Assembly (NCBI RefSeq): GCF_000764305.2
Contig: NW_025931366.1
Coordinates: 149,070 to 213,069, forward strand
Length of the DNA: 64,000 bases
Origin: Hyalella azteca
Taxonomy: Eukaryota; Arthropoda; Malacostraca; Amphipoda; Hyalellidae
Direction: 5' to 3'
Positions 26,546 through 36,920 of this stretch are shown piece after piece. The translations under genes were made by a program, and so were the position numbers. Positions within the stretch are counted from its first letter, which is position 1, and each line of letters starts with the position of its first letter. The notes beneath the pieces were generated by a model, which saw only the letters and a program-made list of their open reading frames with translations, did no database searches and had not been told where the DNA came from.

Positions 26546-26646
26546 TGAAGAAGTATCGTACTTGGAAAGCTCCGTCCGCCCAATGCACTTCCTGTCGAGG
26601 CAACATAAGGGCAGGGTTAGTGACTGTGTTATAGGTGCTTACCTAG
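26500..26646 (+). repeat. Composite repeat, copy 2
   Basis: Same landmarks as 25068-25208, including TCCGCCCAATGCACTTCCTG. The tandem array to its left looks like an expansion of the first third of this unit. Confidence 0.85.
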
Positions 26647-27869
26647 AGAAAATGTTACAAATTGATGATATACTAGACGAATTAAAGAGCTACATAGTAA
26701 GTAGACAGGCAAAAAGTTAATGCTAGGATTATAGTTCAAGTCGAAAAATCTAGCGTGAATACAGCAGTGATTTCGGGTGCAGAGATTTCGGGACTTCATT
26801 GACTTTTTAAGGAGTTTTCCATCACGAGTTTACCGCGATAATTATTCTATGCACCAAGCCTGATTGTTTACCACACAAATCTGCTCTAAAACCTACATTT
26901 AATGACTAAAAATACCCCAGACAAATAGGAAAACGAAATTTATGTGCTTAGTTTCAGTGTCGTCAGAATTTGAAATGGACAGCAAAATCGAAATTGAGTG
27001 GAAACGGTGAGAAATGGCAGGCAATGAGAGCGCTGCGATGCAGTTTACGCACAAGACAACACTTAATTTAAATTTAAACGAAATGTTCAGACAAATTATG
27101 TAACTAGTGATCTCGTGTTAATTAAATGGGTCCATCTAAAATATGATAATTAATCGGTGTCTGAAAACAGTTTTCAGTTGAGATGTATCTCGACAGATAT
27201 GCCAGTTAGATTAGTCGTTATGTTTGAATGGCCGTTATTTGAAACAAAGTCTGTTTTCTTGCCCACTTTAGGCGATATGAGTCAACATGGTTGAATAATT
27301 AGAAGTTGGGTTATATAGTTAATGGAAGATGGACAAAAAATGTCAGGGTATCAAAAATATAAGAAGATTCACATATTAACACCATGAAAACTGTTAGTGA
27401 CACAATGACATAAATTGAGGAAGAAGAATAATTTTGATGACACTGCATCATGCTGGCATGGGCATTCTAATAATACTTTAGTTTAAAAATTATCTACAGA
27501 TATACTATGTGGGTATTGAAACACAAAGCAGCATTGGTATAGCTTGTTAGATTAACAAGCTAAAATCTACAGTGTACATTGTATGTTATTTTGTCTGCAT
27601 GTGAACGTATGTGAACACACGTTCGCATACTTTTACCACCAGCGTTATAATTGCATGTGAATGCCAATTCATATACCTTTGTTGTTACATGCATGCGCAA
27701 GCGATAGGACGACACTCACATTTCAAACCGAGTATTCCTCACCGATTACTCACTTTAAAAATACATGAGTATTTTTAATTATTTAATACATGAGTATAGT
27801 TGGTGGGGACTGTAAGAGTTATATCCTAGTGAGGAAGAGTGCTTTCGTTAGATCATAATGTTTAGATTC
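26647..27869. other. Non-coding stretch, no gene seen
   Basis: AT-rich. A solitary relative of the 29.3-kb array unit (CTTTTACCACCAGCGTTATA) occurs at 27628. Confidence 0.4.
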
Positions 27870-27917
27870 AGGACCTTTTCAATTCAAGGTATTCAGGACC
27901 TGTTTAATTCAAGGTAA
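27870..27917. repeat. 22-bp direct repeat, 2 units
   Basis: TCAGGACCTTTTCAATTCAAGG and TCAGGACCTGTTTAATTCAAGG lie head to tail, just before the possible SINE head. Confidence 0.75.
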
Positions 27918-27939
27918 CTAATCTAGAGAACAATGCCTG

Positions 27940-28015
27940 TGGCCCAGCTTTAATGATACGTCGACTTGTAAGCGCGCGGCCCAAAAGTCGGCCGGCTCTA
28001 AGCCGGTGGCCTGCA
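27940..28015 (+). repeat. Possible tRNA-derived SINE head
   Basis: GCCCAGCTTTAATGATACG resembles a SINE box A region. TCGACTTGTAAGC looks like an anticodon-loop segment, and GCCGGCTCTAAGCCGG occupies the place of the T arm with a 5-bp stem. The GC-rich patch is isolated in AT-rich DNA. The anticodon stem does not pair well and the B box is degenerate, so this is a fragment at best, not a functional tRNA gene. Confidence 0.3.
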
Positions 28016-29274
28016 ACAGAGAGAAGCCAGGGAATGCAAACGCAGTTGCTATAACGGAGAAAATTCCAACTAATAAGGCAACATAACGAGGAGGAATAAG
28101 CGAGGCATGATCTCCACGAGATCTCATGAGCAGGACAACGCTGTAAAAACTTGTCAATTGTCAAGAGTTCGCAACTCGTCAGTCAATCACTGACGGCAAC
28201 CCACCGATCATAAACACACGTCAGGGTTGGACGCTTTCTACTCTCAATCTCGTCACCTCAACATCCACATTTCTGTGGTTAAAGGGCTCAAAGAAAACAC
28301 GCGGATTTCAGGTAGCCATCTTGTAACACTTGATTGCTACCGCCCACCCTATAAATCAGCCAACAACCAACAGCTGCATGAGAGTTTCAGACACGTTGTC
28401 TACACATTCCTTGATACAGACCCTGCAAAGCAGCTATTAGTCAAAAGATTTCTTTTACTCCGTGTTTGAAATAAATTCCTTTTTGCATATAAATAAAAAA
28501 TTGACAAGGTATATTGAATATATGACAGACCTGTTATGCCAATTGATTGAAAAAAATTAGTACAACATTGACGAGGCGAAAAAAAATCATATACCGCATC
28601 AGCATTATATTTTCAATGTGATAATTATTTGTTGAAAAGCTTTCAATATTATTTGTTGTCGCAAAAATCATAATGAAGAAACGCTAAGTAATCTGAACAG
28701 TCAGTCTAGTTGCCCTGCGATAATGAATTGCCCTAAAATAGTATTAATTACCATTATAATAATTGATTAAAAACTATAGTTAAATGATTTCATTTGTAAT
28801 CACGAACAGGTCCGCGAGCTCTTGCTCGTATTGCTCACCGAGCGTCGTAGCGTTTACTTGTGTTCACGACAGACCCGCTGAGATTGGAGCTCTGCCAGGG
28901 CTACATGCAATAGAACGTTATCACGTTGCCGTGAAACAATAATTATATTACTTCAACTAAATATGCAATGGATAGAGAGAAAATTCAGAGAAGACTGGCC
29001 AAAAAACAAAACGATTGTTCAATTGCATTGGCAAAAAAAAATCCTTAGTTTCTTCACATTTAAAATACGGAAACACTACACAAGAAAATAATGCAACAAT
29101 TTTAAACGATTGCCCGAGAGTAAATAAAACTTCATGACAGTAAAATACAAGTCTTTTCTTGTCACTAATTCTACATCAGTCAAACGACGACTTTAATGAA
29201 CCATAACTACGCTGAAATTAGCTTTTACTGTCACGACATTAACAGCAGTTAAAGCGGAGTGAATCGCTGATTAC
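28016..29274. other. Non-coding stretch, no supported gene
   Basis: Both strands have frames near 27.9-28.5 kb that I did not accept. An AATAAA lies at 28468-28473 after the plus frame 28227-28469. Otherwise AT-rich. Confidence 0.35.
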
Positions 29275-29490
29275 TTTTACCACCAGCGTTATACTCAAAT
29301 GTGAAGGCCAGAGATTGTTTTACCACCAGCGTTATACTCAAATGTGAAGGCCAGAGATTGTTTTACCACCAGCGTTATACTCAAATGTGAAGGCCAGAGA
29401 TTGCTTTTACCACCAGCGTTATACTCTAATGTGAAGGCCAGAGATTACTTTTACCACCAGCGTCATCCTCATATCAAGATAGGTAACGAT
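29275..29490. repeat. 43-44-bp tandem repeat, 5 units
   Basis: Units begin at 29275, 29318, 29361, 29405 and 29449 with TTTTACCACCAGCGTTATAC, followed by CAAATGTGAAGGCCAGAGAT. A solitary related unit lies at 27628. Confidence 0.92.
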
Positions 29491-29792
29491 TGTCGTGAGC
29501 ATTTTTTTAAAGAACAGGTTAACTTTGAGATCCTTAATTCTATATGGACGTGCTTAAAGACTTTGATGAGCATTTACTTCAATGGAAATGACCATTCACA
29601 AATAAATTTGTCCAGAAAATATTGTAAAAAATTACTCAAAACTTTTAATGCGCAATGAACAAAAACATAAAAGGTTTCTCAATTCTCTTCTCGTATTTTG
29701 TACTTTTATGTAAACCCATAATTATTCGCATGACAAGAAATTTGCAGTAGGTTGTTTAATAATCTTAAATAATAGAGTTTGTTTAAACCCAC

Positions 29793-29916
29793 TATATATA
29801 TTCTCGACGGTCGGTCGACCATGACCCGCCCTTACTACACCTATGACGTCATGCACTTCGTGACGTCAGCAGAGGATGACGTCACGCATCAGCCGGCCAA
29901 TCACGATAATTATCGT
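29793..29916 (-). promoter_or_regulatory. Promoter-like cluster: CCAAT, three CRE sites, GC box, TATA
   Basis: Three perfect TGACGTCA octamers lie at 29844-29851, 29861-29868 and 29877-29884, spaced 16-17 bp. This is the consensus site of CREB/ATF bZIP factors. Read on the minus strand, ATTGGCC (an inverted CCAAT box, about 29896-29901) comes first, then the three CREs, then GGGCGGG (29825-29831), then TATATATAG (29793-29801). This is a classical promoter order. Transcription would start near 29770 and run toward lower coordinates, the direction of the 20.7-kb exon. A 14-bp palindrome, ACGATAATTATCGT (29903-29916), sits at the distal end. Promoter activity is inference; the motifs are seen directly. 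Confidence 0.55.
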
Positions 29917-30484
29917 CATGAATGCAGCTAATCAATGTGCAATAGTTTTGTTATTAGGCACTTATAGCGGCTAATATTCACGAAATTTTATCACACTGTA
30001 GCAAATGCCTAAATTTGGCACTACTTGTGATAATTTTTGTGCAAATTTATTCATAATATAGTCAACATTTTTACGTATTTAATGAAAAATCTTGACGCTT
30101 TTCCGAAAATATCAACAAAACTTGTCAAGCAATTCAATTTATCCACTGCAACTAACCTTAGACGTCATTGCACTCAGATATGAGGGCGACATTTTCCAAT
30201 CCGTGATAAGGATTGCTCATCTTATCTTAGGCCATTTTTTCGGCTGAAAATAGAGTATTGGATGTGACAGGAAGGAATAATTTTTAGTGAGGAATATTGA
30301 AAGCAAAGAACGGTTGCTATTCCTGGACAACGAACAAACTGGTTCTGACTCTCAACATCTGACCTTTACGCTCCCAGGTAACAACCCAAATACAAATCAG
30401 GGACCATAAATTCTTGAAAATTTGTCAGTTAATAGTTAACAGAATAAAGAAATGATAACTATTTACGATATTACGACTCCTAAG
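29917..30484. other. Non-coding stretch, no gene seen
   Basis: AT-rich sequence on the distal side of the CRE cluster. Confidence 0.35.
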
Positions 30485-30669
30485 CCGTATCAGCGGCGGC
30501 GACCTGCTCCAAACCTGCCATGGTATAATAGGGTACGAATGAAGACACGCGTACACTTGGCAGCACGGTATTACGAACCCTGAGCTGTATCAGCGGCGGC
30601 GACCTGCTCCAAACCTGCCATGGTACAATAGGGTACAAATGAAGACACGCGTACACGTGGCAGCACGGA
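30485..30669. repeat. 100-bp tandem duplication, GC-rich
   Basis: Two copies, about 30485-30569 and 30585-30669, share CAGCGGCGGCGACCTGCTCC, AAACCTGCCATGGTA and GAAGACACGCGTACAC with only a few differences. The period is exactly 100 bp (30491 versus 30591). Confidence 0.9.
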
Positions 30670-31126
30670 CAGAAATACGGGGGCAGCGAACGGGAGTTCC
30701 CCGCACCCGGGCCGGTCACAATTTCTCGACGGAAGCGATTAAATAGATAATCCTTGATGGGAAATTTTTCCTTGAATTTGAACGTTTCTTTCAATAAATC
30801 CAGAGATAATTATCAGCCGTGGAACGTTTTATCTCAGCGCAGACATTGAGAAATAATTGTCGATTTCCATGACAGCGCGTAAGGCAACACTATGGAAAAC
30901 TGTCATCAAATTGTCCTCATTTTGGGATAGCATAACAGCACACTTCAAAGGAATTAGCCTTATACAATCCCCTCCTTGTAACAATCCCTTTCTTGCTCAG
31001 TGAGGCACTCCGACCAAGTTTGCCCCCGGACAAAAGGACGCATAAATGCTACGTGCGGAAAGCGAGTCACTACTTGGACAATATGACTCACTTGGAGGAC
31101 AATATGTGAAAGCTTTTATTAAATCA
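30670..31126. other. Non-coding stretch, no gene seen
   Basis: No exon seen. The minus frame 30480-30794 runs across the duplication and repeats itself, so it is not evidence of coding. Confidence 0.35.
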
Positions 31127-31467
31127 GTAAACAAAAGAACAATCTCTTATAATATCCGTAAACAAAGGAACAATATTTTATTATATCAGTAAACAAAGGA
31201 ACAAGATTTTATTATATCCGTAAACAAAGGAAGAAGATTTTATTATATCCGTAAACAAAGGAACAAGATTTTATTATAACCGTAAACAAAGGAGCAAAAT
31301 TTTATTATATCCGTAAACAAAGGAGCAAAATTTTATTATATCCGTAAACAAAGGAACAAGATTTTATTATATCCGTAAACAAAGGAACAAGATTTTATTA
31401 TATCCGTAAACAAAGGAACAATATTTTATTATAACCGTAAACAAAGGAGCAAGCTCTTATTATATTC
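31127..31467. repeat. 31-bp tandem repeat, 11 units
   Basis: GTAAACAAAGGA recurs at exactly 31-bp steps from 31127 to 31437, each followed by AAATTTTATTATATCC or a close variant. A partial decayed unit (CGCACACAAAAG) follows at about 31467. Unit length does not vary, showing expansion without indels. Confidence 0.95.
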
Positions 31468-32129
31468 GCACACAAAAGTTTGCGACCAGAAGCCGGTTGC
31501 AAGAAACGAACCACTGACATAGAAAAAACTTATTGAGTTGGAAGGAGCGTTCACGCGGACCCTGGAGAGGTACCTATACGAGGTCAACAAATAACGCAAT
31601 AGCAGCATACTGAACTGGTCGATATAGGCAGCAGTAATATAGGTTAGGAGGGCGAACTGGAGACATGGATTGCATGCAGGAGGCTGATGCTCACTAGTCA
31701 AATTGCACAGCATACTCGAGCTTTTACGAATGAACAAATTCCATCGAAAAAATCCACATTGCAACTTTTAACTCAATGGAAGTTTGATAAATTCAACCGA
31801 AGACGTGAAACTATCATAAATTCATAATTACGTAACTCAAATCATATAATATTATTATATAATATTATTAATAATATATTATTATTATTATCAATATAAT
31901 ATTATTATTAAGGAGAACTCGTCCACGGAAAGCATGGAGTAGACTGCTTAATATCATGCGTTGCAATTTCTTTAAAAATTTAAAAACTTGTAATTTAAAA
32001 AGACAAAAGTTGATATTTCTAATAAAATCCCCATAATTAAGAGCAATTCAACGCTAAACAGTGAAATTTAAATATCCTATCAAACGGGAGTTCTTAGGAA
32101 GCACTTTGTTGAACTTTCCAGGTCGTTAT
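31468..32129. other. Non-coding stretch with TAA/TAT-rich run
   Basis: A run made of ATAATATTATTA-type words, partly self-complementary, lies at about 31848-31915. No gene seen. Confidence 0.4.
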
Positions 32130-32283
32130 CACACAGGGAAATGAGAGTGTCATTGTCCAAATAGCGATGCAATATTTTTCGTTGTGTGGGTTATTCTGAC
32201 CCAATTTGGACCAGTAAAAAGACGTATCATTGACACGTCCGTTCAGTTTTCTTCCGTTGGCAAGAAATTGTCACTATTTCTAC
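32130..32283 (+). repeat. Snap-back family A copy
   Basis: Reads CACACAGGGAAATGAG, then TTGTCCAAATAGCGATGCA, TTCTGACCCAATTTGGACC, and ends GTCACTATTTC. Nearly the full length of the family consensus. Confidence 0.75.
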
Positions 32284-33188
32284 ATTATGAATCGTTCTTT
32301 TTTTTTGATGGTGCAGAAACTCGGACCATCTATGATGATCTAACTCAATATTATCAGCAACCTTCGCAAGACATTGCACTTAAAATCACAGAGAAAGTAT
32401 AAAAATTAATATGATATTGAACAGCCATCGGAATGTTCACGTAAATATCATCGATTTTAATTGAACAAACCGCAGCATAGCTGAAATTTTAATTTTTCGC
32501 TTTTTTCGAGAATTGAAGCTGAACAAAACGAGTTGATACGAAAAATTTTTACGTGCTGTTCCACGGTCTCTGAAATAGTTATGATTTGCGCTCGTAAATC
32601 GATCTAGCAATAATGAACTCATGTGGTGTAACATTGAACGCGGGTCATGGATTTGATTGCGACTATAATAATATAGTCAAGATAATATATATAATATATA
32701 GTCAAGATTACACTGCCTCGGAATCACGGCAGATCTGTCAACTCGTGAACCGTGCAGAAAAAAATAACAAATTCCTACGGTATTGCTTGACGATAAGCAC
32801 TCTAAAAACTGAGCACATTGCCTATAAGAGTAAAATGTATCGAAATGAGGAAGCGAATGGAAAATTTGTACGATGGGTTGAATAAATTTAAGAAGGATGG
32901 TGAGAACAGGCTCAAGTCATCGAGAAAGTTGAAAACGATTACTAACTTGAAAAACAAGAGGTACCTATTAAAAACAACCTATAAAATACTAGAACTAACT
33001 AGTACGCCAAAAAACGTACGAGCAGACCATCAATATAGAAATTGATAAGGAATTTGCATTTCATGAAATTGAAGTCGTCGACACAACTGTTATGAAGAAC
33101 CTCGAGCCGCATGCAGCAGATCCATGTACGATCAAAGATCACATCATAACCATCAGTTATATGACACGTGTATCTATATAATGTAGCG
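32284..33188. other. Non-coding stretch, no gene seen
   Basis: AT-rich. The plus frames at 32613-33045 have no splice borders or recognised motifs. Confidence 0.35.
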
Positions 33189-33204
33189 CGCGTATATATA
33201 CGCG
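33189..33204. repeat. 16-bp perfect palindrome CGCGTATATATACGCG
   Basis: Alternating purine-pyrimidine throughout and perfectly self-complementary, a sequence type prone to cruciform or Z-like structure. Any role is unknown. Confidence 0.8.
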
Positions 33205-33346
33205 ATATTACGGTACACGAAGATATGACCAGCGTTATAGGTGATCGAAAATTAAAAAATAATCAATCCACATGAGCAACACTAAAGACGACTGTCAGCG
33301 TTGAGTCACGAGACGTGAATTGCGGCGTGAGCACAAATTAGGGGAG

Positions 33347-33619
33347 ATGCAACAGCGTGAGCGCAAGGTGCGTGAGCGCAAGGTAGGTGAGCGCAATGTG
33401 CGTGATCGCAAGGTAGGTGATCGCAAGGTAGGCGAGCGCAAGGTAGGCGAGCGCAAGTTAGGTGAGCGCAAGGTGCGTGAGCGCAAGGTACGTGAGCGCA
33501 AGGTACGTGAGCAGTTACAGCACGACGACGTCAAGATAGTTAAGCAGCCGCTGTGTACGCTGTACGACGAGCCTGGCAGACTGAAGGTAAACCAACATGC
33601 AAGACGCAGAGGCGTTTAA
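33347..33619 (+). CDS. Open frame over a 12-bp minisatellite (90 codons), probably not a gene
   Basis: From the ATG at 33347 the frame encodes MQQRERKVRERKVGERN and then about a dozen tetrapeptides of the type RERK-V/G, because a 12-bp unit (GTGAGCGCAAGG) is repeated at about 33354-33512. It then runs QLQHDDVKIVKQPLCTLYDE to a stop at 33617-33619. The minus strand is open through the same array (RSRTLRSPTL...), as expected of a 12-bp repeat without stops. A highly charged (RERK)n helix would result if translated. No promoter or splice context supports a gene. Confidence 0.25.
   Translation: MQQRERKVRERKVGERNVRDRKVGDRKVGERKVGERKLGERKVRERKVRERKVREQLQHDDVKIVKQPLCTLYDEPGRLKVNQHARRRGV
33354..33512. 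repeat. 12-bp minisatellite, about 13 units
   Basis: Units vary around CGTGAGCGCAAGGT and CGTGATCGCAAGGT. The unit is a multiple of three, so both strands remain open. Confidence 0.92.
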
Positions 33620-33762
33620 ACTTATTGACCTGTTCACAGGCCTAACATCTGAACATGACTAGGTACCGGTTTTAAACCCATGATTTGAAATATTTCATCA
33701 CAAGTATTCAATGCAGATTCATTATCATTTAACACATGGAATTTCTAACACGCGGCTACACG
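33620..33762. other. Short spacer between two minisatellites
   Basis: No feature seen. Confidence 0.35.
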
Positions 33763-33872
33763 CAGGCTACTTAGGCAAGCAGGCTACTTAGGCATGCAGG
33801 CTACTTAGGCAAGCAGGCTACTTAGGCATGCAGGCTACTTAGGCATGCAGGCTACTTAAGCATGCAGTCTAT
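33763..33872. repeat. 17-bp tandem repeat, 6 units plus a decayed one
   Basis: CAGGCTACTTAGGCATG (or ...CAAG) repeats at 33763, 33780, 33797, 33814, 33831 and 33848, with a mutated unit CAGTCTATT at 33865. Confidence 0.93.
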
Positions 33873-34787
33873 TGAGATGTAAGCTTGTGCAGTAGCGCTA
33901 TGCTCTTCTCGTCTCTACATGAAATTACTTACCAGAGAGACGAAAATAACAACTTTAAAAGTATATCCGCGCTTCTTCACTGCTGCCATGACAAGTTTCA
34001 GTTACTTTAGATACACTTGACAAGTATTAATAAGGAAATTATTGCAATACACCTGAAAATGTATGTGATCTCGAAATAGCAATAAATAGTTAAATAAGTT
34101 TAATAGACGGCCGTAGTTGGCTACGAGTATACAATAAATTAACGAGAATACACGAGTAAACAAGGAATTATTTTGTGTAATTGCTGCTAATCGGAACGCC
34201 TGATTAGGTCAGATTTAAAACACTTTGCCATGATAAAACAAAGGTCAAATTACCGATAATATTGAGACTGCACATTGATATTCGGATGAGTGTGACTTCA
34301 GAGACATAATAAACAGTAAATAGCTGTATTTTGCAAATTTATATCCATTTTAATTGAAGAAAACAACATGGAGCAAATTGCTCGAATCATCGATTGTTCG
34401 TTCGACATCCAGAATTCGGCTGACAAAATAACGATTTGAAAAAGAATAGGGACATTCGTAGAGAAGGTTTTACGGAGATATTAGACTGCAGAGGAAGAAA
34501 ATATTCACTAGACACGCGACGAGGTTTTCATTTTTGTATGCAACAGAGAAGATACATCGCGATCCTGTTAAAAAAAACATAATATATCATTTTCATCTTC
34601 CCATCTGCGAATGATATATAAGCAATCGCGAAGATATCCGGCGATTCTGTCCGTAAAAGAATTAATTCATCTTTTATAAAAGAGAAGAACGTGTCCCTGC
34701 TTCAGCAGCCTACTCCCCTGAATCTCTCAGCGTCTAAAGAAACTGTCGGTAGCAGAGAAGCGTTTTTCAAGAGACGCGAGTCTGCAT
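33873..34787. other. Non-coding stretch, no gene seen
   Basis: AT-rich. The small frame opening near 34691 (VSLLQQPTPLNLSASKETVG) is slightly gene-like but runs into the repeat array and lacks a clear donor. Confidence 0.3.
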
Positions 34788-34976
34788 GGGGTCAATTTTG
34801 CATGATGGTGACGACTGAAGCGCGTGTCGCTCACGACGTTAGAGACGTGACTCTGGGGTTCAATTTTGCGTGATGGTGACGACTGAAGCGAGTGTCGCTC
34901 ACGACATTAGAGACGTGACTCTGGGGTCAATTTTGCGTGATATTGACGACATAAGCGCGTGTCGCTCACGACGTTA
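34788..34976. repeat. About 67-bp tandem repeat, 3 units
   Basis: GGGGTCAATTTTGC, GATGGTGACGACTGAAGCG and GTGTCGCTCACGACGTTAG recur in order three times, with a one-base insertion (GGGTTCAA) in the second. Confidence 0.88.
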
Positions 34977-36869
34977 GCAAATATGGACCTGCGATGCCGT
35001 CCGTCTTGCATGCGGTCAAAACATCTATTTACAATCGCAGAAACTAACCGATAATAGGTTATATGGTAATAGGTTATAGAATGGTTTGAATATGAAATAA
35101 TTTAGTATTTCTGACATAGATTTAGGCCATTTGGTCCTACTACTCTTCAATTGGCACGACGTTCCAATCCATTCTTGTTGGGAAAAATTGTGGTTTTGAG
35201 GGTATATATACATTTAAAATTAAAAATACAGAGCTCAACTAGAAATTAGAGAGCTCAACGTTTTGACAGAACATTTATTATTGACGGAACGTCCTATGAG
35301 TTCGTTTCTTCATGCAAAGTTTTGTAATGAATTAATTACCTAGCATAATAACCAGCATCAGCGCAATTACTCACAGCCTATAAATTACGAGCCCACACTA
35401 CGAATTAATTACATTCTTCTCGGCAATTTTTTCACCCACGGTTATCATACTGGAACTTCAGTACTTGAGAGGTGATAGGTACAGTGAGGAACGATCGTAA
35501 TGGTCGGCCGCCTATACAAGTATCAAAAATAGTATTATCCATGATCTTCGTACCTGAGGACATGCAATAAATAAATAATGAACTTGAAAAATACAAAGTT
35601 AATTGCAACATTTCCAGGCCACACGTACGTGCGAATTGAGCGGCTAGACAGCTTATCCCTAACTTATCACCCATAACATGCAGCTCAAAAGCGAGGCAAT
35701 GCACTTGACAGCTGTGTGAGAAGAGCGTCGTAAAGCTCTATTATTTATTATTAAGAGGGCTCTGTTCTTGCGTCGCTGGTAGCTCCCGTAAACTGCAGCG
35801 TGGCAACTTGTAGAATAAAATATTGCGATGAAATAATCGGAAACAGAAGATAATGATAGGCAGCAAGCGTTCACTAGCTTATTTTAAAACATACTCATGC
35901 ACTTCAGCATTTTTCAAAAGCCTCAGTTACAGGCTTCATATTTCGACAAGAAACGACTCGCTCGAAATCTTTCATCATCGTTATAATTGTTTTTTGTTTC
36001 AATAGATTTCTTAAATTTAACGCATACATTTTAGACTACCTGACAAACCGCAAGCCGAATTATTCAGATTCTTACGTCTAAATATTTACACACCGCTTTG
36101 TCATGTTTCCCTATATGCTAAAACTTGTGCACATAGCAAAAGAGTTTGAAATTTTTCTGTAAAAATTTGGACATATTAAATTGTGGATAAGCCTCAGTTG
36201 GATTTGTGTTTCAGCTGGAAAGTTGTCTAGAGCAAAGAAAAATCTAATATTAACCAAAAATTCTAACTGCCAAAAGGATTGGAAGATCCTAAACGATTGG
36301 CTCGGAACACTTCAGGGGAAAAAACTTTTCATCCATAATATAAATTGCTCGGCAAAAATGTTGAATCAACCTGAACTACGTCACAGAAGAAAAACCTTGG
36401 AGGCAAGGAAATGATATGCTTCATAATCTGTAACTGAAATATAAGCTAGATAATAAATTTATAAATAAATTCATACCCTGGAGTAAGAAGTATCCGATAA
36501 CCCCGGACCTTGTCACACACCTGGAAAAAAGATACATGGTGGTTATATGGCCGTATACTTAAATCATAATTTGAAATTTCAATCACATCAAGAACTTGAA
36601 TGAATATAAATACATTTCAAAGCAAATGCTGAAAATGGTAAACACTCATTATTGCACTTTGTGTGATATTTTAAAGTACATGACACTGATTGGAAAATCT
36701 CTGCACGAACCGAAGCGATTCTCAATAAAGAACACACAAGCCGGGATTACAAATGTAACTGGAATGCAAGTGCATCTTTTAAAACATGTTATAATAAGAA
36801 AAATGTCATTAAACCACATTTCACTTATAACGCGAGGACGAGCAAAACATTGCCATGTGGCAGTTGAGG
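34977..36869. other. Non-coding stretch, no gene seen
   Basis: AT-rich with scattered short frames on both strands; none has splice borders or a recognised motif. Confidence 0.35.
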
Positions 36870-36920
36870 CGTATAGTGACTGGAACTAATTTCGGCGTAT
36901 AGTCACTATTTGGACAATTT
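36870..36920 (+). repeat. Snap-back family A, 3' fragment
   Basis: GTATAGTGACTGG and then AGTCACTATTTGGACAATTT, matching the 3' end of the family. Confidence 0.5.

Noticed and set aside
27918..28157. Minus-strand frame with a signal-peptide-like stretch (YVALLVGIFSVIATAFAFPG)
   Set aside because: It overlaps a better-explained SINE-like GC-rich patch, an alternative frame is equally open, and no donor or poly(A) signal supports it. The hydrophobic run alone is not enough.
28227..28469. Plus-strand 80-codon frame followed by AATAAA, with TATAAAT inside it at about 28350
   Set aside because: The TATA-like word lies within the frame rather than before it, no splice sites were found, and the sequence has no recognisable motif.
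30480..30794. 104-codon minus frame with internal repetition (SFVPYYTMAGLEQ, LYPIVPWQVWSRSP)
   Set aside because: The repetition comes from the 100-bp DNA duplication read in two different frames, so no protein repeat is conserved.
36596..36889. 97-codon plus frame
   Set aside because: No splice support, and its end runs into a dispersed repeat (family A).
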